NCBI GenBank assembly: GCA_047636995.1
Contig: JBLIGQ010000006.1
Location: 1-64,000 of the forward strand
Source of the DNA: JAQWQB01 sp047636995
GTDB taxonomy: Bacteria; Bacteroidota; Bacteroidia; Flavobacteriales_D; Sanyastnellaceae
Direction: 5' to 3'
Length of the DNA stretch: 64,000 nt
The position numbers and the translations under genes were made by a program. The notes beneath the pieces are model-generated. The model searched no databases. It was given only the letters and a program-made list of their open reading frames with translations, and was not told the origin of the DNA. This document shows, piece by piece, positions 28,801 to 37,182 of this stretch. Position 1 is the first letter of the stretch; the number at the start of each line of letters is the position of its first letter.

Positions 28801-29355
28801 GCGGCTGAGGCAGTAGAAACGGTTGAAATAACAACAACCATTGGCGTCTGTAATTACAATCAAACCATAGAAATTGGTCCAGAAATACCTGCCGTTATTT
28901 ATTTGGGCGAAGACTTATTCCTCTGTGATGGCGAAATAGTTGTCTTAGACGCAGGAACCAATTTCTCTGATTTCATTTGGCAAGACGGAACTCAAGGATC
29001 AACCTACACAGTCTATGAAGATGGCACTTACTACATAACAGCAAACACCCCCTGTTTCGTTACAGATACATTGGTAGTAACAGATTGTGATCAAGAAGTA
29101 GACAACGTGAATGAGTTGAATGCTTTTGGAGACATTTTGATGCCAAACCCTGTGACCACCTCACTTCGACTTGTAACGGGAATTCCTGCAGAGAGCTGGA
29201 CCATCCAAGACGCAAGAGGAAGAATCATTGACCAAGGAGTTATCAATGGGAAAATTCAAATAGACATTAACACCCAGCACTACGCTATAGGAATGTACTT
29301 CTTGAAGCTAGAAGGCAATGAACCAAGGGTACTAGAGTTTATAAAAATCGACTAA
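25891..29355 (+). CDS. Secreted M43-family (pappalysin-like) zinc metalloprotease with T9SS tail
   Basis: 1154 residues from ATG 25891 (an upstream TTG adds eight codons without a signal). Signal peptide MKFAAFILVLVGLSNFVAA; a propeptide-like region; catalytic domain with the zinc motif HEIGHYLGLYH at residues 215-225 and the Met-turn region NFMDYSNLYCMTQF. Cysteine pairs around QDGCQNDDCQTSGDWICDTPP are typical of M43 enzymes. A PKD-like domain (ITSYNWMIDG-type core), a long region resembling a beta-propeller (about 510-860) and two short Ig-like repeats (YDTYEWQDGS, FSDFIWQDGT) follow. The type A sorting domain is last (DILMPNPVTTSLRL, HYAIGMYFLKLEG). Likely a surface or secreted protease cleaving proteins outside the cell. 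It converges on murB, with overlapping stop codons. Confidence 0.9.
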   Translation: MKFAAFILVLVGLSNFVAAQNYCGFDQLRAGYLQTHEQKEVETELNFQILNQMNALRNGQRLGIVTVPVVVHVLHQNGEENISDNQIETAIEQLNAAFENVAPFINPDGVNTEIRFCLAGTDPDGEYTTGIVRTETEYTEVFVPSQELAMKDVSRWDPFNYLNIWLVKELVREPSNYGVIGFATFPDQHGSDLDGVVVEAEFFGTTLDYSKVHIHEIGHYLGLYHTFQDGCQNDDCQTSGDWICDTPPDQQAFSFLCYDGANTCDTDDDDLSDNNPFRPIEMGGTGDALDEKDNFMDYSNLYCMTQFTNEQGFRMKAVLTDVRSSLIEGNRCLTPCENPFEAAISASASETVVGIPIAFTVTGGPYVGVNWYIDDENAGTGDSFVFPAAAEGQFEILGEVYNEEIGCYQEFIFAINVECGVSAYFESTTSNIGTGMDLTFNTTSEGVTSYNWMIDGVTVGSDAAVTHTFNQEGIVVVTLEVSNGLCTDSYSWNINVGDCVSGNESNVWFFQLTENADSHGFDFNFSGIDLLMSEYVDFEEYSHNKSSYCDMAGNLKYASNGNKIFDKNTNPLPNGDIIGGPSAHYGGCFIAVPESENLVYFFSSAEQNSYSEGLRYSIIDHDLNNGLGDVTDVKDVLIETTNNESFSTVRHCNLRDFWLTFYDFAEGSIKAYLVDPSGVASEPVVSQLNLELNPLYGTSPLELNGPGNRMMIGSFILEFDPATGEASVIQEIQSEFLSAYTFSKGEQYLYYMAGDLDIQLYQIDLFDDPDDWNANTQSIFEGSISDFGKGLQLAPDGKIYHAADISAWIGVIENPDLPANEVLYEPNFAFINENINGFSNFHHSYVYGPSLFTSGALEVCAGEEHDYNIFAAECLNEIVGWEVYGNAIITENQNGSVHVTFEEEGAVQLISSVNLFCGIVADTLNITVSSGLPLNLAGNQPICENETVTIDAGDGYDTYEWQDGSTEQTYAAEAVETVEITTTIGVCNYNQTIEIGPEIPAVIYLGEDLFLCDGEIVVLDAGTNFSDFIWQDGTQGSTYTVYEDGTYYITANTPCFVTDTLVVTDCDQEVDNVNELNAFGDILMPNPVTTSLRLVTGIPAESWTIQDARGRIIDQGVINGKIQIDINTQHYAIGMYFLKLEGNEPRVLEFIKID

Positions 29356-30368
29356 AGGATATTGACTTCGCGTTCCAGTTGAACGCCAAATTTAGAATAG
29401 ACATCATCTAAAATGCGCTGGCTGAGATCATATACTTCTTGGCCAGTTGCATTTCCATGATTAACCAGTACAAGCGCTTGCTTGCTGTGTACACCACAAT
29501 CATTTTCACGAAATCCTTTCCACCCTGCTTTTTCAATAAGCCAACCGGCCGCCATTTTAACCTTACCATCTCCAGCGGGATAGGCAGGTGCATCTGGCCA
29601 TTCTATTTTCACTTTTTCATGCACTTCAATTGGTACCACAGGATTCTTGAAGAAGCTTCCTGAATTCCCTAACACTTTTGGATCTGGAAGTTTGCTAGAA
29701 CGAATGGCTATGACAGCGTCAGCTACATTTCGAAGTGTTAATTCAGAAACCTTCATGGCCTCGAGTTCTGCCTCAATGGCGCCATAACTGGTGTTGAATG
29801 AAGGGGTCTTACGCAGCCTATATGCCACGTGCGAAATCATATACTCTCCTTTAAGTTTCTGCTTAAAGACACTTTCGCGGTAGCCAAATTCACAGTCCGT
29901 CTTTGAGAATCTATGTACCTCTCCGGTCTGTAAATGCACCGCTTCGAGGTATTCAAAAACCTGTACAATCTCTACACCATATGCACCAATGTTTTGCATT
30001 GGACTTGCCCCCACGTTACCGGGAATGAGCGCAAGGTTTTCAATCCCTGCCCAATTCTGCCCTATTGCATGTTCAACCAAGGCATGCCAATTTTCTCCCG
30101 CACCGACCCTGACGATGTAATCATTTTCATCTTCGCTTTCGAGCGCAATGCCCTTAATGCGATTGAGCATAACCATTCCATCCACGTTTTTCGTGAACAA
30201 AACATTGCTTCCTCCCCCCAAAATTAGATGATTTAACCCCTTCGCGTTAGCAAAAGAAGCCGCTTCTCTGACGTCCTCAACAGAAGTTATTTCAGCAAGA
30301 TGTGCTGCCTCAACATTGAAGCCAAAGGTGTTGAGCGATTTGAGCGATTGGTGTTGTAGTATTTTCAC
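29352..30368 (-). CDS. murB: UDP-N-acetylmuramate dehydrogenase
   Basis: 338 residues. Reduces UDP-GlcNAc-enolpyruvate to UDP-MurNAc using NADPH and FAD, the second committed step of peptidoglycan precursor synthesis in the cytoplasm. FAD-binding motif LILGGGSNVLFT, GNVGASPMQNIGAYGVE, the substrate-binding EFGYRESVFK and the catalytic-serine region VLGNSGSFFKNPVV are all present; length fits the E. coli-type enzyme. The start is GTG at 30368 (reads KILQHQSLKSLNTFGF), matching the usual MurB N-terminus. Divergent from the RNA helicase gene with a gap of 26 bases; the two must share or overlap promoter elements. Confidence 0.95.
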   Translation of the reverse strand: MKILQHQSLKSLNTFGFNVEAAHLAEITSVEDVREAASFANAKGLNHLILGGGSNVLFTKNVDGMVMLNRIKGIALESEDENDYIVRVGAGENWHALVEHAIGQNWAGIENLALIPGNVGASPMQNIGAYGVEIVQVFEYLEAVHLQTGEVHRFSKTDCEFGYRESVFKQKLKGEYMISHVAYRLRKTPSFNTSYGAIEAELEAMKVSELTLRNVADAVIAIRSSKLPDPKVLGNSGSFFKNPVVPIEVHEKVKIEWPDAPAYPAGDGKVKMAAGWLIEKAGWKGFRENDCGVHSKQALVLVNHGNATGQEVYDLSQRILDDVYSKFGVQLEREVNIL

Positions 30369-30394
30369 AAAGTAAATGTAGAGATTCAGATGTG

Positions 30395-31744
30395 ATGCTC
30401 AAAGATGCACCGCTGTATAATCTTGACTACCTTCGCGCCATGTCTATCAAGAATCAAAAAGCCATTCTATCTAAACTTAGAATTGAATCGCTTAATCCAA
30501 TGCAAGAAGCGGCGCAAGACGCCATTCATTCCAACAAGGAAGTATTGCTGCTTTCTCCTACTGGAAGTGGAAAGACGCTGGCCTTTCTATTGCCCATCAT
30601 TTCAAGATTGGACCCTAATATTGATGAAATTCAGGTCCTGATTTTGGTGCCTTCCCGTGAGTTAGCCATTCAGATAGAATCTGTGGTGCGCGATATGGGT
30701 TCTGGGTACAAGACCAATGCGGTATACGGAGGGAAATCGTTCACGAAAGACCGCAGTGACACGAAACATGCACCGGCTATTTTGATAGGGACACCCGGAC
30801 GAGTTGCGGATCACTTCCGCAGAAGCACTTTTTCAGTAGAAGGCATTAAAACATTGGTTTTGGATGAATTCGACAAAGCACTGGAGATCGGTTTTGAGAC
30901 AGACATGATGGACATTCTTTCGCGTTTACCCAATCTCACGCAACGCATTCTCACCTCTGCAACACAAGGTGTAGACATTCCCTTTTTCGTTGGGCTTCAT
31001 AATCCTGAGCGCATTGACTTTTTGGGAACAGGAGAATCACAACTGACCGTTAAGCGCATTACTTCGCCCAGCAAAGATAAGTTAGAAACGCTCGTAGATG
31101 CACTTTGCCACCTCGGAAATCAGCCCGGGATTGTCTTCTGTAATTTCAAAGACAGCATCCAACGTGTGAGTGACCATCTGACTGAAAAAGGCATCCATCA
31201 TGGCTGTTTTTATGGCGGAATGGAACAGATGGATAGAGAGCGCGCCTTGGTCAAATTCAGAAATGGAACCCACCAGCTTATTATTGCCACTGACCTTGCT
31301 GCACGTGGACTAGACGTTCCTGAAATTAAATTTATTCTTCACTATCACCTTCCCTTGCGAAGCGAAGAATTCACGCACCGTAACGGTCGAACTGCCCGCA
31401 TGCACAGTGAAGGTTCAGCATATGTGCTCTGGTGGAAAGGAGAACAGCTCCCCGGATTTATTGGTGAGCTAGAAGAAGAATTCTTGGGTGATGCTCCCGT
31501 TCCCGCTGCCGGAAATTACAGGACATTGCTGCTGTCTGGCGGACGAAAAGACAAGATTTCGAAAGGTGACATTGCAGGATTATTTTTCAAACAAGGAGAG
31601 CTATCAGGTGATGAGCTTGGTACCATTGAACTCAAATCAGACTGTGCTTTTGTAGCTGTAAGATCAGACAAGCTTGACCAGGTTATTGACAAGGTGAATG
31701 GCGGTCGAATTAAGCGAAAAAAGGTGAAAGTGCGCGAAGTTTAA
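30395..31744 (+). CDS. DEAD-box RNA helicase, DbpA-like
   Basis: 449 residues from ATG 30395; a GTG lies one codon earlier. ATP-dependent RNA helicase, probably acting in ribosome assembly. Q-motif region LNPMQEAAQD, Walker A SPTGSGKT (54-61), PSRELA, TPGR, a DEFD in place of DEAD, SAT, DLAARGLDVPEI and HRNGRTAR are present in order. The C-terminal domain (TLLLSGGRKDKISKGDIAGLFF, then a KVREV end) matches the DbpA RNA-binding domain that recognises hairpin 92 of 23S rRNA. DEFD is an uncommon form of motif II but keeps the catalytic D-E pair. Bidirectional start region with murB. Confidence 0.9.
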   Translation: MLKDAPLYNLDYLRAMSIKNQKAILSKLRIESLNPMQEAAQDAIHSNKEVLLLSPTGSGKTLAFLLPIISRLDPNIDEIQVLILVPSRELAIQIESVVRDMGSGYKTNAVYGGKSFTKDRSDTKHAPAILIGTPGRVADHFRRSTFSVEGIKTLVLDEFDKALEIGFETDMMDILSRLPNLTQRILTSATQGVDIPFFVGLHNPERIDFLGTGESQLTVKRITSPSKDKLETLVDALCHLGNQPGIVFCNFKDSIQRVSDHLTEKGIHHGCFYGGMEQMDRERALVKFRNGTHQLIIATDLAARGLDVPEIKFILHYHLPLRSEEFTHRNGRTARMHSEGSAYVLWWKGEQLPGFIGELEEEFLGDAPVPAAGNYRTLLLSGGRKDKISKGDIAGLFFKQGELSGDELGTIELKSDCAFVAVRSDKLDQVIDKVNGGRIKRKKVKVREV

Positions 31745-31772
31745 ACGTACGAATGACTTGAATTCAACTTCA

Positions 31773-31789
31773 ATTTGCATCTTGCAAAT
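31773..31789. other. Short inverted repeat
   Basis: ATTTGCA and TGCAAAT flank a three-base loop, 14 bases before the start of the TIGR02117 gene. No T-run follows, so it is more likely an operator or chance dyad than a terminator. Confidence 0.25.
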
Positions 31790-31803
31790 GGAACGCCAGT
31801 CAC

Positions 31804-32451
31804 ATGAAGATTCTCAAAACTACATTTAAATGGATGCTTAGGGTGTTAAGCATACCCCTCATCTACACTGCCATAAGCTTAATTCTATCCTACATTCCCG
31901 TGGGTTCAAATGACCCAGCACCACAAAAAACAGAATCGGTTTTTCTGCACAGCAATGGCACGCATACAGACCTCATTCTGGCTAAAAATCAAGTTGACAA
32001 ACGCATTCTAAATGACCTACAACAGAGCTCTTCAGATCTTTTTTTTGCCTTTGGGTGGGGCGATGAAGATTTTTACATAAACACACCTACTTGGGCAGAA
32101 TTGAAGTTTTCTACAGCCATGAAAGCACTCTTTTGGCCTTCTGAAACGCTCATGCACGTGGTGAGACATGACCAACAACTAAGCGATTGGAAAAAGGTGA
32201 AGGTATCACCTGAACAACTTGCTGTTTTGAATGAGGAACTTCTGAAAGGCTTTGCGAAAGCAGAAAACTACACCAAAACACATCTTCCGGGGCACAGCTA
32301 TTTTGGACATGATGAGTTCTACAGAGGTGAGGGCAGTTATAGTTGTTTAAATACCTGCAATAGCTGGCTCAATAGTGCTCTGAAAGAGGCCGATATTAAA
32401 ACGGCACTGTGGACTCCCTTTGACTTTGGAATTATGCACTGGCATGAATGA
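31804..32451 (+). CDS. TIGR02117/DUF2459 family membrane-anchored protein
   Basis: 215 residues with an N-terminal membrane helix (about 12-30) and the rest probably periplasmic. The family pattern is visible: VFLHSNGTHTDLIL, FAFGWGDEDFYINTPTW, ALFWPSETLMHV, GHSYFGHDEFYRGEGSYSCLNTCNSW. This family was first noted near urease genes in some bacteria but has no known biochemical function; the conserved His and Cys residues (HTD, CLNTC) hint at a hydrolase-like fold. It follows the RNA helicase on the same strand, but a 59-base gap with an inverted repeat makes a shared operon uncertain. Confidence 0.8.
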   Translation: MKILKTTFKWMLRVLSIPLIYTAISLILSYIPVGSNDPAPQKTESVFLHSNGTHTDLILAKNQVDKRILNDLQQSSSDLFFAFGWGDEDFYINTPTWAELKFSTAMKALFWPSETLMHVVRHDQQLSDWKKVKVSPEQLAVLNEELLKGFAKAENYTKTHLPGHSYFGHDEFYRGEGSYSCLNTCNSWLNSALKEADIKTALWTPFDFGIMHWHE

Positions 32452-32527
32452 AAAATGCATTCGCCTCCGCATTCAAAATGGAAAACACCGTTCTGCCTAG
32501 GTTAAATTCTACCTGAATTCAATTGAC

Positions 32528-32535
32528 TACCTTTG
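32528..32535 (+). promoter_or_regulatory. -7 promoter box of the SulP gene
   Basis: TACCTTTG followed by CAGAC, the commonest form of the Bacteroidota -7 box, 22 bases before the ATG. No clear -33 TTG at the right spacing. Confidence 0.55.
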
Positions 32536-32557
32536 CAGACTTTTTCAAACATACAGC

Positions 32558-34174
32558 ATGACGGCAAAAATCTTCAAGAACTTCACCTTTAATCCTAAGA
32601 ATGATATTCTCTCAGGACTCACTGTAGCTTTGGCGCTTGTGCCTGAGGCAGTGGCTTTTGCGTTTGTTGCAGGTATTGACCCACTCGTTGGGCTGTATGG
32701 TGCTTTTATGATGGGAATTGTTACCGCTATGTTTGGTGGGCGTCCGGGAATGATTTCTGGTGCTACCGGAGCCATGGCAGTAGTTATGGTCTACATGATC
32801 AAACAAGGAAACGATTTTGGTTTAGCAATGGATCAGCCCATGGAAAACCTTGGGTTACAATGGCTCTTCATCACCCTGCTTATTGTTGGTGTGATTCAGA
32901 TTGCTGCTGGTGTTTTCAAGTTAGGGAAGTTCGTGAGGTTGATTCCACACCCTGTAATGATGGGCTTTGTGAACGGACTAGCTATTGTTATTTTCCTGTC
33001 TCAGCTAGGGCTTTTCAAAGAAACCGTAAATGGTGAAAAAGAGTGGCTGTCTGGCAGTGCTATGTACATCATGCTAGCGCTTGTAGGATTGACCATGGCC
33101 ATTATGTATTTCCTTCCAAAACTCACTAAAAAGATTCCTGCAGCTTTAATCGCAATCGTTGTTGTGGCTTCCATAACCATCTTTGGCGGTGTTGAAGCCA
33201 GTACCGTTGGTTCATTCATTCGTGATGGCGGGGGCGAAGGGCTACAAGGTGGACTGCCCACCTTTCAGGCACAAATATTCTCCTTGTTTGGCACGCTAGA
33301 AGGCAACTGGTCAATCATTCTTTCAACGGCGTTTCTCTTGGCGGCAGTTGGTTTGATTGAATCACTTATGACCTTGAATTTGGTAGATGAAATTACAGAG
33401 ACCAGAGGAAGTGGAAACAGAGAATGTGTAGCTCAAGGGAGCGCCAACATATTGAACGGACTCTTTGGAGGAATGGGAGGTTGTGCAATGATTGGACAAT
33501 CAATTATTAACGTGAATTCAGGCGGAAGAGGAAGACTCTCAGGAATTGTTGCCGCCATTGCACTCTTGTGTTTTGTGTTGTTCGGTGCACCCTTGATTGA
33601 GCAAATTCCCATTGCCGCGTTGGTAGGCGTAATGTTCATGGTAGTGATTGGCACCTTTGCTTGGAGTAGCTTCAGAATTCTATTCAAGATTCCGTTACCA
33701 GATGCCATTGTGTTAATCACAGTTTCGGCAATAACTGTTTGGCAAGATCTAGCCATTGCTGTGATCGTAGGTGTGATCATGTCTGCGCTAGTATTTGCTT
33801 GGAAGAATGCCACAATGATTCGAGCGCGGAAACGCATGAAGGAGGATGGGACGAAAGTGTATGAAATCTGGGGACCACTCTTTTTTGGTTCAACAACCAA
33901 TTTCAATGCGAAATTCGACCCGAAAAGTGATCCAGACAAAGTTGAGATCGACTTCATAGAGTCCAAGGTTAGTGACCATTCAGGCATTGAGGCCATTCGA
34001 AATCTGACTGACAAATACCATGAACTTAGCAAAAAGGTCAAGCTCACACACCTCAGCCCAGAATGTACTTCACTATTGCTTAAAGCAGACCCCGAGTTTG
34101 ACGCAATTATAGAGCGCTCTATTGATGACCCTAGGTATTACGTTGTTACAAACGCACTGGATCAGGAAGTGTAA
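32558..34174 (+). CDS. SulP-family inorganic anion transporter with STAS domain
   Basis: 538 residues with about 12-14 membrane segments. The N-terminus (NDILSGLTVALALVPEAVAFAFVAGI) is the SulP signature, followed by MFGGRPGMISGATGAMAVVM. The C-terminal part, from about residue 435, is a short STAS domain (IDFIESKVSDHSGIEAIRNL, KVKLTHLSPECTSLL) that regulates transport from the cytoplasm. SulP proteins move sulfate, bicarbonate or dicarboxylates by symport or channel-like routes; the substrate here is not predictable. No carbonic anhydrase or sulfate-assimilation gene is adjacent. Monocistronic by spacing. Confidence 0.92.
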   Translation: MTAKIFKNFTFNPKNDILSGLTVALALVPEAVAFAFVAGIDPLVGLYGAFMMGIVTAMFGGRPGMISGATGAMAVVMVYMIKQGNDFGLAMDQPMENLGLQWLFITLLIVGVIQIAAGVFKLGKFVRLIPHPVMMGFVNGLAIVIFLSQLGLFKETVNGEKEWLSGSAMYIMLALVGLTMAIMYFLPKLTKKIPAALIAIVVVASITIFGGVEASTVGSFIRDGGGEGLQGGLPTFQAQIFSLFGTLEGNWSIILSTAFLLAAVGLIESLMTLNLVDEITETRGSGNRECVAQGSANILNGLFGGMGGCAMIGQSIINVNSGGRGRLSGIVAAIALLCFVLFGAPLIEQIPIAALVGVMFMVVIGTFAWSSFRILFKIPLPDAIVLITVSAITVWQDLAIAVIVGVIMSALVFAWKNATMIRARKRMKEDGTKVYEIWGPLFFGSTTNFNAKFDPKSDPDKVEIDFIESKVSDHSGIEAIRNLTDKYHELSKKVKLTHLSPECTSLLLKADPEFDAIIERSIDDPRYYVVTNALDQEV

Positions 34175-34182
34175 GAATCCTA

Positions 34183-34308
34183 AATTTTCATTTTGGCTAT
34201 TTTAATCCCGGCAACCCCAACTGTTCCTGCGAAATCATAAAAACCCGTGGCATTTTTTCGTGTATTATACTGCTCCAGTAAAGTGGGGAATCTGTTCTGA
34301 ACACAAGT
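34183..34308 (-). pseudogene. Possible remnant: 42-codon open stretch without a start codon
   Basis: Between the SulP and kinase genes (34175-34399) the minus strand keeps a frame open from an in-frame stop (34309-34311) to a TAG (34180-34182). It reads RFPTLLEQYN ... TGFYDFAGTVGVAGIKI, with protein-like composition, but has no start codon. It may be the C-terminal end of a lost gene. I do not recognise the family. Chance openness over 42 codons in AT-rich DNA is quite possible. Confidence 0.25.
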
Positions 34309-34364
34309 CTAAAAGCCCCTTATCGTAAGTACACACCTTCTTGTTGAAAGTGAGCCAGAAAGAC

Positions 34365-34396
34365 TTTGAATAGGCTGAGTTGGGTGAGTATATTTA
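34365..34396 (+). promoter_or_regulatory. Promoter-like element directly abutting the kinase gene
   Basis: TTTG (34365-34368), a 20-base spacer and TATATTTA (34389-34396), one mismatch from TAnnTTTG. Only three bases separate it from the ATG at 34400, so the transcript would start at or next to the start codon. Confidence 0.45.
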
Positions 34397-34399
34397 CCC

Positions 34400-37033
34400 A
34401 TGAATCGTTTACTACTTCTACTTCTACTTCTGCCATTCTCAATTTCGGCACAAGTAATCCAAGAAAGTTTCCGTTTAGACAGCGAAACGGGCCTATCTCA
34501 AAACAATGCCACAGAGCTATGTTTGGATGGTTCCGGACGCTTGTGGATTGGCACAAATTCTAGCCTTCATACCTACAACGGATTTTCATCTAAGATTCTT
34601 ACTCAGGTGCAATCAAAGGTGCTGGGCTTGGAATTCAGAGAAGGACTGATGTATTGCATCACTGTAAAAGGCGCCCATGTCTTTGATGCGAATGGAACAC
34701 AAACCAAAATCATAGAGTGGGCTCAACCTAGTGCATATAGTTATGCCATTCTAGATGACGGAATTGCACTGCTCAATGATGAAACGAATGCCTATTTGTT
34801 CTTTGATTTCGACCTCGAAAAGCAAAAATGGCCTTCTTCAACGAACAAGAATACAGTCACGTTTTCTTCTGATGCCCAATATTTCGACCTAAAAGACGGG
34901 AAAATTGAATGTGACAAAGACGGCATTCGGATTTTAGGAGCACAAACACAATTAGTTGCAAGCACTTTCAACTTTGCAGCAGTTAAATACGAATCAAACA
35001 GGTGCTTTTTCGCCACAGATGAGGGGCTGATTGAGGTCTCTGAAAACACATTGACTGGAGACATCACTACTCAAACACATTTTCGAAACGAAAAAATTCA
35101 GTCGCTCCTCCTTGACAGGAACAACAACTTGTGGCTTGGAACAGCAGAACATGGGGTCTTCTTAGTTCACCGAAACGCTTTGCACTCAGAACTGTTCCCA
35201 ATGAATTCTTCTTCCAGCTCAACGGAGTGCAATGAAATCTTCGAATACGACAATAAGCTGCATGTTGCTACATCAAGAGGGGTGCTCCCACTTGGAAAAC
35301 ATTCCTCCTATTTGAATGCCCAAACAAAAGGGTTGCATTGCACCTCTGGGGCCAACTCCGGAGGAATGGTCATTGTGGGATCTCACGAAGGTCTACACCG
35401 CTATTTAAACGGCCAATTCATTCGGGTGTATTCAATACGAACTGATTCTCTGGCGAACTACATAACCCACGTCATAGAGATCGAAAAAGGCTTCTTGGCC
35501 AGCTCAAAACGTGGATTTGTGCAGTTGAGTAAAAACGGAAAAGTAGTGAACATCTATTCGTATGAAGGCTTAGGAATAGATGGCTATGCGAATCATTTTG
35601 TTCAGGATGGCGAAGGATATAGAGTTGCAGCAACATCAGGTGTCTACTTCTTAAATGCAGACATGAGCATCCAACGTAAACTGACCAGTCAAAATGGCGC
35701 TGTTACTATGACGACCCTCTTTGATGGAAAATTATACTGCACTACATCTGATGGATCCTTGTGCTTTGAGGAGGGCGGGAAATTAACAGTTGAAAAATCC
35801 TTCGACCAAGAATTACTGAGTATTTCTAGTTACAAAAAGGATGGTTTATGGCTGGGTTCTTCGTCAGAAATTATTCAATACAAAAAGGGCGCAGTACATT
35901 CATACGGCTTGCAAAACGGCTTTCCGATCAGTGGATTCAACCAGCATAGCCATTACTCAGATGATTCCGGTCGCTTCTACTACGGAGGTGAGGGAGGAGT
36001 GCTTCGTTTCCACCCGAAAGCGTTCTCTACCATCACTCAAGTAGATGCAGTATTCCACGTTTCAACTAATGACAGAATCTTAGCACAAGAAGACATCCTC
36101 AACTTTGAATACACAGTAGAAAATTTGGTGCTCACAACTGAATTAGTCTCCATTACAGACAAAGCAAGCAGTGCCCTTTTTTATCAAATGGACTCTACAA
36201 AAGTAGATTTAAAGGGAGAAGACCAAGTACTCATTGAACTTCCTTATGGCGAATCTGAAATCACCTTCACCGTTTACCACAAGGGGACTGATGAACCAGT
36301 GGTGCATCACATTAAAATGATTCGGGCCATTCCTTTTTATGCAGAACTGTGGTTCAAGGCTGCAATGCTGGTTCTAGGATTGATCTTGCTCATTGGAATC
36401 ATTAGTTTCTTTCGTCTTGCCATCGTACGGGCCTTACTTCGAAGAGAACGCGCAGACAAGCATAAAAATGAAGAACGCCTCCAAGTTTCACGTGAATTAA
36501 ATGAGGACCTTTCAAAGCGTTTTACAGCTCTAATTGCCGCCATCAAAAAAGGAGATACAGAAGCTATTTCGCCAGAAAATTTAGCCAAAGGGTCACAGGA
36601 ACATTTGCGCGAAACAATGTGGGCCATGCGAGACGAAGACATCAGTTTTCATGGTTTGTTAAAGCACATCAAAAGCTACCCAGAGCAGAACAAGGCCCTA
36701 TCACGCATCAACGTGAAATTGATGAAAGGTGATATTGCTGATTTTGATATGAATCCAGTTCTTGCCATCAGTATCTTCAGAATAGCTAAAGAAGCCATCA
36801 ATAATGCGGTACAACACGCTGTTACAGACGAGTTCATCGTAGAAATTGAACAAGAGAAAAGTGAAATCATCATCACGCTCCAAGACAAAGGCAAAGGCTT
36901 CAATGTGAATGCCATGCGAGAAGGAGATGGCGTGCGTGCTATGAAAGCTTTCGCGAAACATGTAGATGCAGAATTCAAAATCATGTCGTCTCCAGGGGCC
37001 GGAACAGAGATTTTTGTGACGTTTAAAAAATAA
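34400..37033 (+). CDS. Propeller-sensor histidine kinase-like protein lacking the phospho-acceptor histidine
   Basis: 877 residues: signal peptide (MNRLLLLLLLLPFSIS), a periplasmic two-component-regulator propeller (LSQNNATELCLDGSGRLWIG, NNLWLGTAEHGVF, GRFYYGGEGGVLRF), an Ig-like region before one membrane helix (about 654-676), and a cytoplasmic HisKA_3-type dimerisation segment with HATPase domain (IFRIAKEAINNAVQHA, DKGKGFNVN, GVRAMKAFAK, SSPGAGTEIFV). In this family the phospho-accepting histidine sits in RELHDD; here the segment reads RELNED, with Asn 701 at that place (codon AAT at 36500). The ATP-binding motifs look intact. So it may bind ATP without autophosphorylating, act on a partner, or be a decayed kinase. 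No response regulator is adjacent. Confidence 0.85.
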   Translation: MNRLLLLLLLLPFSISAQVIQESFRLDSETGLSQNNATELCLDGSGRLWIGTNSSLHTYNGFSSKILTQVQSKVLGLEFREGLMYCITVKGAHVFDANGTQTKIIEWAQPSAYSYAILDDGIALLNDETNAYLFFDFDLEKQKWPSSTNKNTVTFSSDAQYFDLKDGKIECDKDGIRILGAQTQLVASTFNFAAVKYESNRCFFATDEGLIEVSENTLTGDITTQTHFRNEKIQSLLLDRNNNLWLGTAEHGVFLVHRNALHSELFPMNSSSSSTECNEIFEYDNKLHVATSRGVLPLGKHSSYLNAQTKGLHCTSGANSGGMVIVGSHEGLHRYLNGQFIRVYSIRTDSLANYITHVIEIEKGFLASSKRGFVQLSKNGKVVNIYSYEGLGIDGYANHFVQDGEGYRVAATSGVYFLNADMSIQRKLTSQNGAVTMTTLFDGKLYCTTSDGSLCFEEGGKLTVEKSFDQELLSISSYKKDGLWLGSSSEIIQYKKGAVHSYGLQNGFPISGFNQHSHYSDDSGRFYYGGEGGVLRFHPKAFSTITQVDAVFHVSTNDRILAQEDILNFEYTVENLVLTTELVSITDKASSALFYQMDSTKVDLKGEDQVLIELPYGESEITFTVYHKGTDEPVVHHIKMIRAIPFYAELWFKAAMLVLGLILLIGIISFFRLAIVRALLRRERADKHKNEERLQVSRELNEDLSKRFTALIAAIKKGDTEAISPENLAKGSQEHLRETMWAMRDEDISFHGLLKHIKSYPEQNKALSRINVKLMKGDIADFDMNPVLAISIFRIAKEAINNAVQHAVTDEFIVEIEQEKSEIIITLQDKGKGFNVNAMREGDGVRAMKAFAKHVDAEFKIMSSPGAGTEIFVTFKK

Positions 37034-37037
37034 GAAT

Positions 37038-37054
37038 AGTGCTTATATAGCACT
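37038..37054 (+). terminator. Hairpin after the kinase gene
   Basis: AGTGCT and AGCACT form a perfect six-bp stem around TATAT, five bases after the stop at 37033. The downstream T-run is weak (TCGATTT). Confidence 0.4.
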
Positions 37055-37182
37055 TCGATTTAGGACGGGACAGCCCACAGAAGTCAAATCCCTTCTGATG
37101 CGCACAAGATCTTTTTCATCCTTCCTAAAGTGACCACATTTTCATTATCCTTGTGTCCCAATTCACCCCAAAAACAGAACCC

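Noticed and set aside
33433..34047. 204-codon minus-strand frame inside the SulP gene
   Set aside because: Shadow of the transporter; the sense strand matches the SulP family throughout.
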